NCBI RefSeq assembly: GCF_000234095.1
Contig: NZ_JH376798.1
Coordinates: 546,585 to 585,668 of the forward strand
From: Centipeda infelix ATCC 43532
Lineage (GTDB): Bacteria; Bacillota; Negativicutes; Selenomonadales; Selenomonadaceae
Reading direction: 5' to 3'
Length of the DNA stretch: 39,084 nt
The position numbers and the translations under genes were made by a program. The notes below the pieces were generated by a model that made no database searches, was not told the origin of the DNA, and saw only the letters and a program-made list of their open reading frames with translations. Positions 8,544 through 17,798 of the stretch are shown here, piece after piece (the first letter of the stretch is position 1; every line of letters starts with the position of its first letter).

Positions 8544-11500
8544 ATGAAATCAGCATCGAACAAACAGCTGCGCCGCACGCTCCTCTGTGCGCTCTTTGCA
8601 GGCATCGTCGCCGCCCCCTTTGCCGCGCCGCACGCGTATGCTCTCCCCATCGAGGGCGCGAACGCAGCGACGAACAAGACCGAGGCAGACATCTCCACGA
8701 GCGGCACGGTCATGGACATCACGGGCAAGACCGCGCACAATATCCTCCGCTGGGAGGACTTCTCCATCGACTCGGGCGAGAAGGTACGCTTTGACGGCGG
8801 CAGTCAGACGCGCGACTATCTGAACCTCGTCACGGGCGAGGGCGCGTCGAACATCTACGGCACGATCGAGGGCGGCAGGAACGTCTACCTTGTGAACCCG
8901 CACGGCATTCTCTTCGCTAAGGATTCGCAGGTCAATACGGGCGCACTCTACCTCTCGACGGCGAATCCTGCCGACATTGCCACAGCGACGAACACATTCA
9001 AGGCAAACGGCACAAGCCCGCTCTCCGCGACCGCACAGATGGGCGATGTGCTGAACCTCGGTACGGTAAAGGCGAGCAAACTCTACATTGAGGGCAAGAA
9101 CGTCAAAGTCCTCAACACGGATGATGTGAAGAACATGGCGGGCAATGCGCCGCTTACGGGGACGAACGTCACCATTCGTAGTGAAGAAACGCCGCATATC
9201 GGCTACGATGTCGGCAATAAAATCACGAGGAACTTCACCATAAACGGCGGAACTTCCTCGAAGACGGTCTCCGACTATGCGAGCACGACTGTCGCGCATC
9301 ATGCCGCATCTGCAAAATCGCGCGGATGGGATGTCAAAAAGTTGAACGGCACCGATGCGCATACGGACTATGACTATATGCGCGTGCATGATGTCTACGA
9401 GCTGCAGCACATGGACGCGAATCGGGTGAATGCAGCGGTTACCGGGTCGGATAAGAAGATTATCGGCAGATATATGCTCGCGAATGACATCGCGGCAAGT
9501 GAGACACAGGACTGGGATGGGGGCTTTCAGCCGATTGGCAGTTCTGATAATAGCATGGGGGCCTTTACGGGACGATTTGACGGTGTAGGGCACACGATCA
9601 CGGGGCTTACCATTAAGCCACCGACCGATACTCATGGGGAGTATTCTCGCGGGATGTTCGCATACATCAATCATGGTGCAGTCATCGAGAATGTCTCCCT
9701 GAAGGACGCCTCCGTGTCGGGAGTGAAGGATGTCGGCGGCATTGTGGGAACTGCAAGATGGTCTACCATACGGAACGTCTCCTTCAGCGGTAAGGTTCAT
9801 GGCGGTAGCATGGTCGGCGGCATTGTGGGAACGCTAGAACAAAGCGGAAGTATCATTGAGAACGCCTACCATGAGGGCACAGTCGAAGGGAACCGTGTTG
9901 TCGGCGGCATTGTGGGATATGCGTTTAGCAGCGTCACCGTTCAGAACGTCCGGAATGCGGGCAAGGTCATAGGAAATGAGATACTCGGCGGCATTGCGGG
10001 CGCGGTAGATGAGAGCAGCGTTCAGAACGCCGTGCAGACGGGAGACGTGGAGCAACGAGCGGGACAGACGGATTCGCAAGTCGGCGGCGTTGTGGGCCTT
10101 TTGAACGGTGACACGCTCAGCCATGCCGTATGGAAGGAGGGCAGTGTAAAGGATGGGAACGGTGCTCTGATCCGGAAGGGCGTCGGCAAAGAGATGGGAA
10201 ATACTACAGTGCGCGATGTCAAAGAGCACAGTCTGGACGATATGAAGAAGGCAGCGACATACGCGGAATGGGGCAGTGACGTTGCAACCGAGGGCGGCAA
10301 GGGTGCGCCGTGGCGCATCTACGACGGCAAGACCATGCCGCTGCTCAAGGCATTCCTCCGGACAAAGCATCTTGCAAACCGCGAGCAGGTCTACGACGGC
10401 ACGACTCCGACGATTGCGGGTCTCGCCCCCGGTATCACATGGACGGCAGGGAAGGATGCCGGCACATATCATGCCTACAGCGAGCAGTATGACATCATCG
10501 GCGGCGCGTACACGGTCAAGCCGAAGGAGCTGACACTCGGCTTTACGAACGGCACGCGCTTTGACAAGACCTATGACGGGGGGCGAGATACCGTCACGCG
10601 GACGCTCACGAAGGGGCAGCACTATAATCTTGGGGGTTTTGTCGCGGGCGATGGCTCAGATGTCGAACTGGCGGGTGCTGTCACGGGCAAGTATGCGGAC
10701 AAGAACGCAGGCAGGGATAAGGAAGTGACGTTCCAAAATCTCGCGCTCACAGGCACAGGTGCGAAGAACTATACCATCAAAAAGGCGCGGGGCGTGGGGA
10801 CAATCACGCCGAAGCAGCTGACGCTCGACCTCGTGGGCGGCACGCGCTTTAATAAGACCTACGACGGCAATGCAAACGTCACGCAGTCGCTCACGAAGGG
10901 GACGAACTATACCCTCACGGGCTTTGTCACGGGCGAGGGCAATGGCATCGCACTCGGTTCTTCTACAGGCACATACAGCGACAAGAATGCCGCCGCAGAC
11001 AAAGCCGTCACGTTTAACGGGCTGACGCTCACAGGCACGGGCGCGGGCAACTACACGCTGAACAAGACCACGCTCACGGGCATCGGCACAATCACAAAGC
11101 GTGCGCTGACCCTCGGCGCAGTCGCGTCGCAGAGTAAGACCTACGACGGCAATACAGCCGCAGACACGTCGAAGTTCCATGCGGCACTGAACAATGTCGT
11201 CGCGGGTGAGGAGAACAGCGTGAAGGCGACCGCCACGGGTGCGACCTACAACAGTAAGAATGTCGCTGCGGCAAATCGCATTGACTACACGGGCGTCGCC
11301 CTCGCAGGTGCGGAGGCGGGGAACTACACGCTCGCCGCGACCACGGCGCAGGGCGCAGGGACGATCACGCGGCGTGCGCTGACCGTTGATACCGTTGCGG
11401 CGCAGAGTAAGACCTACGACGGCACGACCGCCGCAGACACGTCGAAGTTCCATGCGACGCTCGGCAATGTCGTCGCGGGCGAGGAGAACCTTGTCACAGC

Positions 11501-12671
11501 GACTGCTGCGGGCGCATCGTACAACGACAAGAACGTCGCGGCGGCAAATGCCGTGGGCTATACGGGCGTTGCGCTCACAGGCACGGGTGCGGGGAACTAT
11601 AGTCTCGCCGCGACGACAGCGCAGGGGGCGGGCAGGATTACGGCGAAGCAGCTGAATCTCGCGCTCGCGGGCGGCGCACGCTTTGACAAGACCTACGACG
11701 GCAATGCAAACGTGACGCAGTCCCTCACAAAGGGGACGAACTATACCCTCACGGGCTTTGTCGGCACGGAGGGCGACCATCTCGCACTGGCATCTGCCAC
11801 GGGTACGTATACGGCGGGCAAAGACGCGAGGACAGACAAGGAAGTAACCTTCAAGAACCTCACGCTCACGGGCACGGGCGCGACCAACTACACGCTGAAC
11901 AAGACCACGCTCACGGGCACGGGCACGATCGCGCAGCGCACACTGACGCTCGGCGCTGTGGCGGGGCAGACCTTTGACAAGGTATACGACGGCACGCGGA
12001 ATGCGGGCGACGCGTTGAAAAAGGGCGAGAACTATACCCTCTCGAACTTTGTGGACGGCGAGGGCGCGGGCATCACGGTCACGAGCACAGGCACGGGCAA
12101 CTATGCGGACAAGAACGTCGGCACACACGCGGTCACCTACACGGGGCTGACCCTCACGGGTGCGGGCGCGGGCAACTATCGTCTGAATACGGCGACGCTC
12201 ACGGGCACAGGCACAATCACGCCGCGCACGCTGACGCTCAGCGCCGCGCCGCAGAGCATTGTGCAGGGCGCGCCGCTGCCCTCCTTCACGGGACGCGCGG
12301 AGGGCTTCGCCGACGGTGAGGACGAGCGCGTATTCGGTGCGGACGGCATCACATTTGGCACGACGCTGACGAATACCGATACGCCGGGCAGCTACGACAT
12401 CATAGGGCGCGTCGGCAGCACGAGTGACGGTGTCGTCGGCAACTACCGCATTACGCAGGCGGCGGGCAATGCGCGTGCATTCAACATCGCCGCGCCCATG
12501 GCAGGCGGCATCCTTGCCGCACTCGTGCAGGATGCCGCGCCGCGCTTTGATATGGGCTTCGGGCAGGAGGTCTATGTATTCGGCTTGCCGCGTCCCATCC
12601 CCACGGCAACGCTCGGCATCTATCGCTTCGATGCGGAACATGCCTTCGAAATTCAGGGGTTGCGTCTTTGA
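8544..12671 (+). CDS. Two-partner secretion exoprotein (TpsA) with GLUG and YDG repeats
   Basis: This large adhesin-like exoprotein has 1375 residues. A signal peptide (1-34, PHAYALP) is followed by a haemagglutination-activity TPS domain (about 35-170) carrying NPHGILF, the counterpart of the NPNGI motif recognised by TpsB. Residues about 385-530 hold GLUG repeats (GGIVGT, GGIVGY, GGIAGA, GGVVGL). From about 620 on come YDG repeats, with one short unit and six full copies near residues 676, 772, 866, 957, 1050 and 1147, then a C-terminal MBG-like segment ending in QGLRL. YDG/MBG domains are known from bacterial surface adhesins as stalk modules. It lies between the autotransporter and its dedicated TpsB. 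No toxin or CDI-like C-terminal domain is visible. Confidence 0.92.
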   Translation: MKSASNKQLRRTLLCALFAGIVAAPFAAPHAYALPIEGANAATNKTEADISTSGTVMDITGKTAHNILRWEDFSIDSGEKVRFDGGSQTRDYLNLVTGEGASNIYGTIEGGRNVYLVNPHGILFAKDSQVNTGALYLSTANPADIATATNTFKANGTSPLSATAQMGDVLNLGTVKASKLYIEGKNVKVLNTDDVKNMAGNAPLTGTNVTIRSEETPHIGYDVGNKITRNFTINGGTSSKTVSDYASTTVAHHAASAKSRGWDVKKLNGTDAHTDYDYMRVHDVYELQHMDANRVNAAVTGSDKKIIGRYMLANDIAASETQDWDGGFQPIGSSDNSMGAFTGRFDGVGHTITGLTIKPPTDTHGEYSRGMFAYINHGAVIENVSLKDASVSGVKDVGGIVGTARWSTIRNVSFSGKVHGGSMVGGIVGTLEQSGSIIENAYHEGTVEGNRVVGGIVGYAFSSVTVQNVRNAGKVIGNEILGGIAGAVDESSVQNAVQTGDVEQRAGQTDSQVGGVVGLLNGDTLSHAVWKEGSVKDGNGALIRKGVGKEMGNTTVRDVKEHSLDDMKKAATYAEWGSDVATEGGKGAPWRIYDGKTMPLLKAFLRTKHLANREQVYDGTTPTIAGLAPGITWTAGKDAGTYHAYSEQYDIIGGAYTVKPKELTLGFTNGTRFDKTYDGGRDTVTRTLTKGQHYNLGGFVAGDGSDVELAGAVTGKYADKNAGRDKEVTFQNLALTGTGAKNYTIKKARGVGTITPKQLTLDLVGGTRFNKTYDGNANVTQSLTKGTNYTLTGFVTGEGNGIALGSSTGTYSDKNAAADKAVTFNGLTLTGTGAGNYTLNKTTLTGIGTITKRALTLGAVASQSKTYDGNTAADTSKFHAALNNVVAGEENSVKATATGATYNSKNVAAANRIDYTGVALAGAEAGNYTLAATTAQGAGTITRRALTVDTVAAQSKTYDGTTAADTSKFHATLGNVVAGEENLVTATAAGASYNDKNVAAANAVGYTGVALTGTGAGNYSLAATTAQGAGRITAKQLNLALAGGARFDKTYDGNANVTQSLTKGTNYTLTGFVGTEGDHLALASATGTYTAGKDARTDKEVTFKNLTLTGTGATNYTLNKTTLTGTGTIAQRTLTLGAVAGQTFDKVYDGTRNAGDALKKGENYTLSNFVDGEGAGITVTSTGTGNYADKNVGTHAVTYTGLTLTGAGAGNYRLNTATLTGTGTITPRTLTLSAAPQSIVQGAPLPSFTGRAEGFADGEDERVFGADGITFGTTLTNTDTPGSYDIIGRVGSTSDGVVGNYRITQAAGNARAFNIAAPMAGGILAALVQDAAPRFDMGFGQEVYVFGLPRPIPTATLGIYRFDAEHAFEIQGLRL
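10569..12230 (+). repeat. Six YDG repeats of about 280 bp within tpsA
   Basis: YDG cores recur at 10569, 10857, 11139, 11412, 11691 and 11982, a period of about 91-97 codons. The second and fifth units share a nearly identical stretch of about 80 bp (TYDGNANVTQSLTKGTNY at protein level). The third and fourth also match closely (AADTSKFHA and VVAGEEN in both). This pattern suggests repeated segmental duplication, and the similarity could support recombination that changes stalk length in frame. Confidence 0.85.
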
Positions 12672-12720
12672 TGGTGCGTATTCGTGCTTCGTTAAATCTT
12701 TGTGAAAAGGAGTCTTTCCG

Positions 12721-14361
12721 TTGAAGATAAAAGAAAAACACGCGCGCTTTGGACTTGCCGTGCCCCTCGCAGCGGTGCTTCTCCTGCCGAGCACAGCCTT
12801 TGCAGCGACGAATTTGCCGCAGTCCGATGCGTATCTGCCCGAAAAGGTACAAGAAAACGCCCTCGAAAGCAGCCTGCCGACCGCAGGCGGCGGCAGTACA
12901 GCGGCAGCCTTTCGCCTCATGCGCATCGACGTCGAGCAGGACGGCACGCAGCTCTCCGCTGCTGCGCTCGATGAAAGGACGGCACCGTACCTTCGCCGCA
13001 CGCTCTCCGAAGCCGACATCAACGCGCTTCTCGCAGAGCTCACCCGGTACGCACGCAGCCACGGCTATCCCGCCGCTGCCGCCTATCTCCCGCCGCAGAC
13101 GAATGCGGAGGGCGCACTTGAGATCCGCATTCTCGCGGGACGCTATGGGAAAATCACGATCGACAGTAGTGCCGCCATCGACGACGGACAGATCCGCCGC
13201 CTCGCCCACGCGCTCCATACGGGCGCACCCATCGAGGGACGACGGCTTGAAAAGGCTCTGTACAACATCGCCGCCCTCGGCGGCATCGAAGCGGCGGGAC
13301 TGCTCTCGCCCGGCGCGGACTTTGGCACGAGCGACCTCACCATCCGCGTGCGGGACGGCAAGCGGCAGAGCTTCGTCCTCTACAGTGAGAACTACGGCAG
13401 CAAGACATCAGGACGTTACCGCTACGGCGCACAGGCGAGCCTGTCGAACCTCACCCGCAGCGGCGATCGGCTGAGCCTTGCCGCGATGCTCTCGAACGAA
13501 GACCTCCGCAACTACAGCGTCACCTATACCCGCCCCGTCGGCGTGGGCGGCACCGTGCTCGGCCTCGGTGTCAGCCGCATGGACTACGAGCTTTCGGGCG
13601 CATTTCGCCGCCTTGGCGCAGCAGGACACGCCGACACCGTGAGTCTCTTTGGCACATCGCCGCTCCTGCGCACCGCGCGGGACAGCGTCAGTCTCACCTA
13701 CGGATGGGACTGGCGAAAACTCGAGGACGAGTACAAGAACGTCGGCATGACACTCGAAAAGCACAGCAGTGCCGCGCATATCGGTGTACGCGGCGAGATG
13801 GTCCGCCCGCGCACGCGTCTGACCTACGACCTCACCGCCTATCATGGCACGATTGCGTCCGACTCGGCGATGGCAGAGCGGCAGATGCGGCGTGCGGGGA
13901 CAGAGGGCAGCTTTACCAAGGGCGTGCTGAATCTCGGCGTGCGGCAGGAACTCGGCGGACGTTTCCATCTGAACCTCAAGACACAGTTCCAGGCGGCGGG
14001 GGACAACCTCGACAGTTCGGAGGAGATCTACCTCGGCGGGGCAAATGGCGTGCGTGCCTACCCGCAGGGCGAGGGCTCGGGCGACAGCGGCTATCTCGCG
14101 AGTGCGGAGCTGGTCTATCGGACGGGCATCCCGCATCTCGATCTCAGCACCTACTATGACACGGGGCATGTGGTATACGCGCATGACGGCGTGGATGGCG
14201 GCACGACACTCAGCGGCTGGGGCATCGGTGTCAGTTACAGTCGCCCCGGCGACTACTTCCTGCGGCTCGATTGGGCGCGGCGCATCGGCCTCGCGCGGAA
14301 CGCGAGCGAGGAGGCAAAGGCAAAGAACCGTCTCTGGTTCATGGTCGGCAAAGTGTGGTAG
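12721..14361 (+). CDS. TpsB outer-membrane transporter (ShlB/FhaC family)
   Basis: This 546-residue outer-membrane protein should translocate the TpsA encoded just upstream. A signal peptide (1-29, STAFAATN) precedes two POTRA-like domains (about 60-205, including GRYGKITIDSS and an IRVRDGKR strand) and a 16-strand-type barrel. The barrel contains NGVRAYPQGEGSGDSG (near 443-457), the VRGY/VRAYP lid-loop motif that defines the Omp85/TpsB superfamily. The last residue is Trp (FMVGKVW), where Phe is more common. The start is TTG 12721, eight bases after AAAAGGAG; no nearby ATG is in frame, and the signal peptide fits. It is last in the surface operon. Confidence 0.93.
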   Translation: MKIKEKHARFGLAVPLAAVLLLPSTAFAATNLPQSDAYLPEKVQENALESSLPTAGGGSTAAAFRLMRIDVEQDGTQLSAAALDERTAPYLRRTLSEADINALLAELTRYARSHGYPAAAAYLPPQTNAEGALEIRILAGRYGKITIDSSAAIDDGQIRRLAHALHTGAPIEGRRLEKALYNIAALGGIEAAGLLSPGADFGTSDLTIRVRDGKRQSFVLYSENYGSKTSGRYRYGAQASLSNLTRSGDRLSLAAMLSNEDLRNYSVTYTRPVGVGGTVLGLGVSRMDYELSGAFRRLGAAGHADTVSLFGTSPLLRTARDSVSLTYGWDWRKLEDEYKNVGMTLEKHSSAAHIGVRGEMVRPRTRLTYDLTAYHGTIASDSAMAERQMRRAGTEGSFTKGVLNLGVRQELGGRFHLNLKTQFQAAGDNLDSSEEIYLGGANGVRAYPQGEGSGDSGYLASAELVYRTGIPHLDLSTYYDTGHVVYAHDGVDGGTTLSGWGIGVSYSRPGDYFLRLDWARRIGLARNASEEAKAKNRLWFMVGKVW

Positions 14362-14429
14362 AGCACTTCTCTCATACCGTGCCTTACACAAAAGGGGGGG
14401 TGCACGAACGCCCCTATCGACTCGCTGCG

Positions 14430-14535
14430 CTCGCCACTTCCCCCGTTGCGACGGGGGAAGCTAAGATGCCATAATCCTAGCCTCCCCCGTGCGACACGGG
14501 GGAGGGGGACCGCGTAAGCGGTGGAAGGGGCGCTT
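14430..14535. repeat. Interspersed GC-rich hairpin repeat, copy 2
   Basis: This copy matches 10-119. It has the same two stem-loops (CTTCCCCCGT/ACGGGGGAAG and CCTCCCCCGTG/CACGGGGGAGG), a variable hairpin now reading ACCGCGTAAGCGGT, and the same GGAAGGGGCGCTT end. Similarity may start a few bases earlier (CTCGCTGCGCTCGCC, compared with GCTCGCAAGCTCGCC in copy 1). It lies in the convergent gap between tpsB and the metallophosphatase gene, where insertion would disturb no gene. Confidence 0.85.
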
Positions 14536-14560
14536 GTAGCGATACCGCTGGCATAATGAC

Positions 14561-14610
14561 AAGGGACTGTTGCACGAAGTTTTCTAACTGTGTGCAACAG
14601 TCCCTTTTAT
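14561..14610. terminator. Bidirectional terminator, CTGTTGCAC family
   Basis: GGGACTGTTGCAC (14563-14575) pairs perfectly with GTGCAACAGTCCC (14592-14604), and TTTTATTT follows on the plus strand. It ends the surface operon. The minus-strand metallophosphatase stop (14607-14609) lies in the T tract, so the same hairpin also follows that gene. The stem core equals that at 145-184. Confidence 0.85.
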
Positions 14611-15842
14611 TTGTGTAGGTCAATCGTATCGAGCACCGTCCCGTTCACAGTTTCACAGCGGATGTGGAGATGCTGTGTATCTGCCTCCATATAGAGGTAG
14701 TTGGACGGTGTAGGATTCGGCCCAGCGACGATATCGAACTTTTCAGGGCGAACGTCAAAGTACTGATTTCCCGCAGGTCCTGCGAGAAGATATAGTGTGC
14801 CATGTTCGTCTGTCTGCCGCGCACGGATGCGGCGACGGCGGTAGGCATGGACATGCCCTGAGACGACGAGATCGATACCGAGTTCGTCGAATACATCCAG
14901 AAAGACCTGCCCGACATCGCTGATGCCGTCATTCCTATTCTGCTCGGGCTGATAGTCGCCGTACGCTAGGATATCCTTATGCATGAGGACGATCTTCCAC
15001 GGGGCTGCACTTGCCGCAGCATCGCGTCGGAGCCAGTCCATCTGTTCCGCTTTCAGAGCATTGCCGCGCTCCTCGGCTTCAAGGAACTGTGTATCGAGGA
15101 TAATGATATGCGCCGCACCAATGTCGAAGGAATAGTAATGTCCGCGAAAATCACGGCTGGCATTGTCGGGGAGTGCGAAGGTTTTCAGATAGCGTACGGG
15201 CGGTACCGCTGTCCACTGCAGTCCGTAGTATTCGTGATTGCCAAGGACGGGGATATGGGGATGCCGCGCGAGCGCTGTTCCTGGCTCCATTGCTTCGAAG
15301 AAGCTGCGCCAGTGCCATGCCGATTCTCCGTTGTCCGTGAGGTCGCCGACGATGGCGGCACAGTCGGCGTTCGGATGCCGCTTCCATGCCGTCTGATAGG
15401 TTGTCTCCCACACTTCGTAGCTTTCGCCGCACTGACTGTCCGAAAAGAGCAGGGCACGTACCTGCCCGTCCTCGTGTATCGGCAGGATCGGAATCCAATC
15501 CGTCGCACCCGCTGTGTGTATGATACGATAGAAACTTCCTGCGGTGGCAGGAATCTCACCGTGATAGATGAACTGAACTTCGTCGTCCATTGCGAGGTAG
15601 GTATAGGCGGGAATCGTACGATCCATGTGCCCTTTGCTGTCACGCTGCTCAATGCGTACATTTTCGAGCTGCTGCGGGCTGTCCCACTGGATCATGCGCG
15701 TCTTTGCAGGATGTGCTGTCACCATCTGACGAAGGTGCTGAATGCCATCCGCAGCGAAAGCGGAGCGGGGCGAAAAGAGACCGCCAAAGCCCATCGCGAG
15801 AATGGTCTTGACGGCGGACTGCAAAAAGGAGCGGCGCGTCAT
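14607..15842 (-). CDS. Tat-exported calcineurin-like metallophosphatase
   Basis: This 411-residue exported phosphoesterase has a twin-arginine signal (TRRSFLQ, residues 2-8, cleavage near AFA-AD at about 31). An N-terminal beta domain (about 40-125) resembles that of purple acid phosphatases. The catalytic metallophosphoesterase domain has Asp135 (FSDSQ), Gly166-Asp167 (VGDLTDN), GNHE (201-204), His288 (VLMHKD) and GHVH (329-332). Tat export suits a metal-loaded folded enzyme. Its start overlaps the stop of the TVP38 gene by four bases (ATGA), and it is last in a five-gene operon with an amidase and an ABC exporter. The substrate is unknown; phosphate esters or lipid/nucleotide phosphates in the periplasm are plausible. 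Confidence 0.88.
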   Translation of the reverse strand: MTRRSFLQSAVKTILAMGFGGLFSPRSAFAADGIQHLRQMVTAHPAKTRMIQWDSPQQLENVRIEQRDSKGHMDRTIPAYTYLAMDDEVQFIYHGEIPATAGSFYRIIHTAGATDWIPILPIHEDGQVRALLFSDSQCGESYEVWETTYQTAWKRHPNADCAAIVGDLTDNGESAWHWRSFFEAMEPGTALARHPHIPVLGNHEYYGLQWTAVPPVRYLKTFALPDNASRDFRGHYYSFDIGAAHIIILDTQFLEAEERGNALKAEQMDWLRRDAAASAAPWKIVLMHKDILAYGDYQPEQNRNDGISDVGQVFLDVFDELGIDLVVSGHVHAYRRRRIRARQTDEHGTLYLLAGPAGNQYFDVRPEKFDIVAGPNPTPSNYLYMEADTQHLHIRCETVNGTVLDTIDLHK

Positions 15843-16564
15843 TTGTTGTTCTCCCTTTTCGGTATGACAGCTTCGGCATGCATCAGGCGCTTTTCGTAGC
15901 GAATAGCAGTATAGATGAGAATGCCGGCAACAATGATGACGATGATAAGGCGAGTATTGTCCTCCTGATGCATGATGATGTCATGCCCGATGATCGCCTC
16001 GATGCCCGTCGACGGGAATTTACCGACGAGCGACGCGAGCACGTACTCGCGCAGACGTATGGAGGAGAGTGCACCGATGGCATTCAGGAGAGCGGAGGGG
16101 AAATAGGGCACCATACGCCCGATCAGCATGATAATAAAGCCCTTGCTGCCGCTGTACTGGTCAATCTTGGAGAGAAAGGGGCTTTTTGCGATTGCTTTCT
16201 CTGCCGCCTCACGAAAGTAGAAGCGCATGAGGACGAATGCAATCGTTACGCCGACGGTCTCCGCAACGCAGGAGAGAATAATGCCGGGCACAATGCCAAA
16301 GAGGATGACATTTGCCGTCGAGAAGATGATGGCAGGCGGAAAGCCGAGCGCGTTCGTAAAGAGGGTGAGAAGAAAGGCAAAGACGATTGCCCACTCACCA
16401 AATGAGCGGATGTATTCGACTGTTTGCGGGATGTCGCCGCTCGCGAGCAGCGTAAAGAGCTCGGGCAGGAACTCCGGTGCGAGGAGGTGAATGATGACGA
16501 AGAGCAGGACGATCGCCAGCGCGGCGCAGACCTTCAAAACGCCCATACCCATTTGCTGTTTCAT
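15839..16564 (-). CDS. TVP38/TMEM64 (DedA-superfamily) membrane protein
   Basis: The 241-residue inner-membrane protein has a SNARE-associated/VTT domain. It shows a helix at 10-30, then FGEWAIVFAFLLTLFTNALGFPPAIIF (about 50-76) with re-entrant-type prolines and glycines, a GRMVPYFPSALLNAIGALS segment (about 148-166) that matches the family's central motif, and a final helix near 206-222. DedA/VTT proteins are linked to flipping of polyprenyl-phosphate or phospholipid carriers. AGGAGGTT precedes ATG 16564. It sits between a small membrane protein and the Tat phosphatase, which it overlaps by four bases. A lipid-carrier role would fit a phosphatase neighbour, but this is inference. Confidence 0.87.
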   Translation of the reverse strand: MKQQMGMGVLKVCAALAIVLLFVIIHLLAPEFLPELFTLLASGDIPQTVEYIRSFGEWAIVFAFLLTLFTNALGFPPAIIFSTANVILFGIVPGIILSCVAETVGVTIAFVLMRFYFREAAEKAIAKSPFLSKIDQYSGSKGFIIMLIGRMVPYFPSALLNAIGALSSIRLREYVLASLVGKFPSTGIEAIIGHDIIMHQEDNTRLIIVIIVAGILIYTAIRYEKRLMHAEAVIPKRENNK

Positions 16565-16578
16565 GAAAATTGAACCTC

Positions 16579-16926
16579 CTAGGTGGTCAGCACCAGCGTG
16601 AGTGCACCGAGAATCAGCGCAATGCTGAACCCCTGCATGGCATTTGCGATGCTCTTTCCATAGGTTCGGGAGTATCGTGCGACAATTTTTCGCAGCTCGA
16701 AGATCAGGAAGGAAAGGCAGAAGAAGATGAGGGGAAGGTCGCCCTCCGTCCAGCCGTAGGCAAAGATCAGCGAGGAGAGGACAATGCCCGTCTGCTCGCC
16801 GCGTGAGAAGATGCGCTCGGGTTCCTTGGCGTGTTCCCGTGCGTCGATCTGCGCACGCGTGAGTGGAATGCCCATTTCATCGACCTTCTCCTGATCGCGG
16901 TCGAACCAGCGGTAGTGAAACCCCAT
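16579..16926 (-). CDS. Small membrane protein of unknown function
   Basis: I do not recognise this 115-residue protein. It has a charged N-terminal half (1-45, with the segment RAQIDAREHAKEPERIFSRGEQ) followed by two or three hydrophobic helices (about 46-60, 64-78 and 95-115). The ATG at 16926 is backed by a very good AGGAGGTGA six bases upstream, and the spacing to both neighbours is short (20 and 14 bases), so it is real and part of the operon. It could be an accessory subunit for the TVP38 protein or the ABC transporter. Confidence 0.75.
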   Translation of the reverse strand: MGFHYRWFDRDQEKVDEMGIPLTRAQIDAREHAKEPERIFSRGEQTGIVLSSLIFAYGWTEGDLPLIFFCLSFLIFELRKIVARYSRTYGKSIANAMQGFSIALILGALTLVLTT

Positions 16927-16946
16927 CGTTCTTCACCTCCTGTGTG

Positions 16947-17798
16947 TTATGTTGCGATACGCCGTTGTGTGGGATTCGGATTTGGTTTCGGCAGATCGGG
17001 GCGTTTGCTCGGCTTGATGTTCGGCTTTGCCGGTGGGGGCTGCACGGGCGGGTTGGGGCTGCTCGGTGTCGGATGTGAGGGGCGTGTCATGCCGTTCCTG
17101 CGCTGTGTCTCCTCCATCTGTGCGCGGATGCGTGCACGCTGTGCTTCCTGTGCCTCGCGTTCACGCTGCGCGATGCGCAGACGCTCCGCTTGCAGCTCCT
17201 CGGATGCGTAGTAGAGACGTGCCTGTTGGACAATATCGGGCATCTGGGCGTAGAGATAGCGGCCGGGACAGGCGGTCGCGTTGAGGTCACGGTGTCCCTT
17301 GACCGTACCCTGCCACCGTGGGTCGAGCTGATAGATCGTGCAGAGCGAGGCGATGAGATGCGCTGCTGAGGATTTCTGCGCCTCGGTTGGAGCCCCGATC
17401 TCGAAATTGCCTGCGAGATTGATGCCAACGGTATGGTTGTTTTCGCCGTAAACATGTGCACCGATCGTGCCGAGCGGTCGACCCTCCTCGATCGTGCCGT
17501 CTTTGCGGATGAGGAAGTGATAGCCGATGCCTGCCCACCCTTGATTCAAATGCCATTCATGTACGGTTTCTGCTGCGACATCGTCATCGTTTGGCATGCC
17601 GATGTGATGAACGACGATACAGTCCGTCACAAAGCGGTTTTCAAGCGATCTGAACTTCAAATGTGTCGGACGAATGCTGACACCCGGCAGTACGGATGGT
17701 ATGTACCATGATGCCTCCGCTGCGGAGGGGAAGAGGGGGAAGACAGCGGCACCGATGCCGATGAGCGCCAGACGCCGTAAAAAATCTCTACGATTCAT
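16947..17798 (-). CDS. Tat-exported N-acetylmuramoyl-L-alanine amidase (amidase_2/PGRP)
   Basis: This 283-residue peptidoglycan amidase has a Tat signal (NRRDFLRRLAL at the start, cleavage near AEA-S at residue 30). The catalytic domain (about 40-185) shows VVHHIG (zinc ligand His64 or His65), GYHFLI (Tyr93), and GHRDLNATACPG with His169 and Cys177 as the other zinc ligands. The C-terminus holds a charged Glu/Arg/Gln helix (198-235), likely coiled coil, then a Pro/Lys-rich tail (240-277) that may bind the cell wall. ATG 17798 lies inside the 3' end of the ABC transporter gene (11-bp overlap) with AGGAGA before it. A longer upstream frame is only readthrough of the neighbour's other frame. It is probably involved in cell-wall turnover. 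Confidence 0.92.
   Translation of the reverse strand: MNRRDFLRRLALIGIGAAVFPLFPSAAEASWYIPSVLPGVSIRPTHLKFRSLENRFVTDCIVVHHIGMPNDDDVAAETVHEWHLNQGWAGIGYHFLIRKDGTIEEGRPLGTIGAHVYGENNHTVGINLAGNFEIGAPTEAQKSSAAHLIASLCTIYQLDPRWQGTVKGHRDLNATACPGRYLYAQMPDIVQQARLYYASEELQAERLRIAQREREAQEAQRARIRAQMEETQRRNGMTRPSHPTPSSPNPPVQPPPAKPNIKPSKRPDLPKPNPNPTQRRIAT

Noticed and set aside
10569-12230. Regular repeats in tpsA considered as a CRISPR-like array
   Set aside because: The period is about 280 bp, in frame, and encodes protein YDG domains. There are no short constant repeats with unique spacers.
12500-12671. Possible toxin domain at the end of TpsA
   Set aside because: The C-terminus is a short MBG-like tail. 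No VENN-type motif, nuclease motif or immunity gene follows; TpsB comes next.
10656-13043. A 795-codon open frame antisense to tpsA and tpsB
   Set aside because: It is a frame shadow caused by GC-rich repeated codons. It has no signature, is full of Arg and Cys, and runs over strong sense-strand genes.
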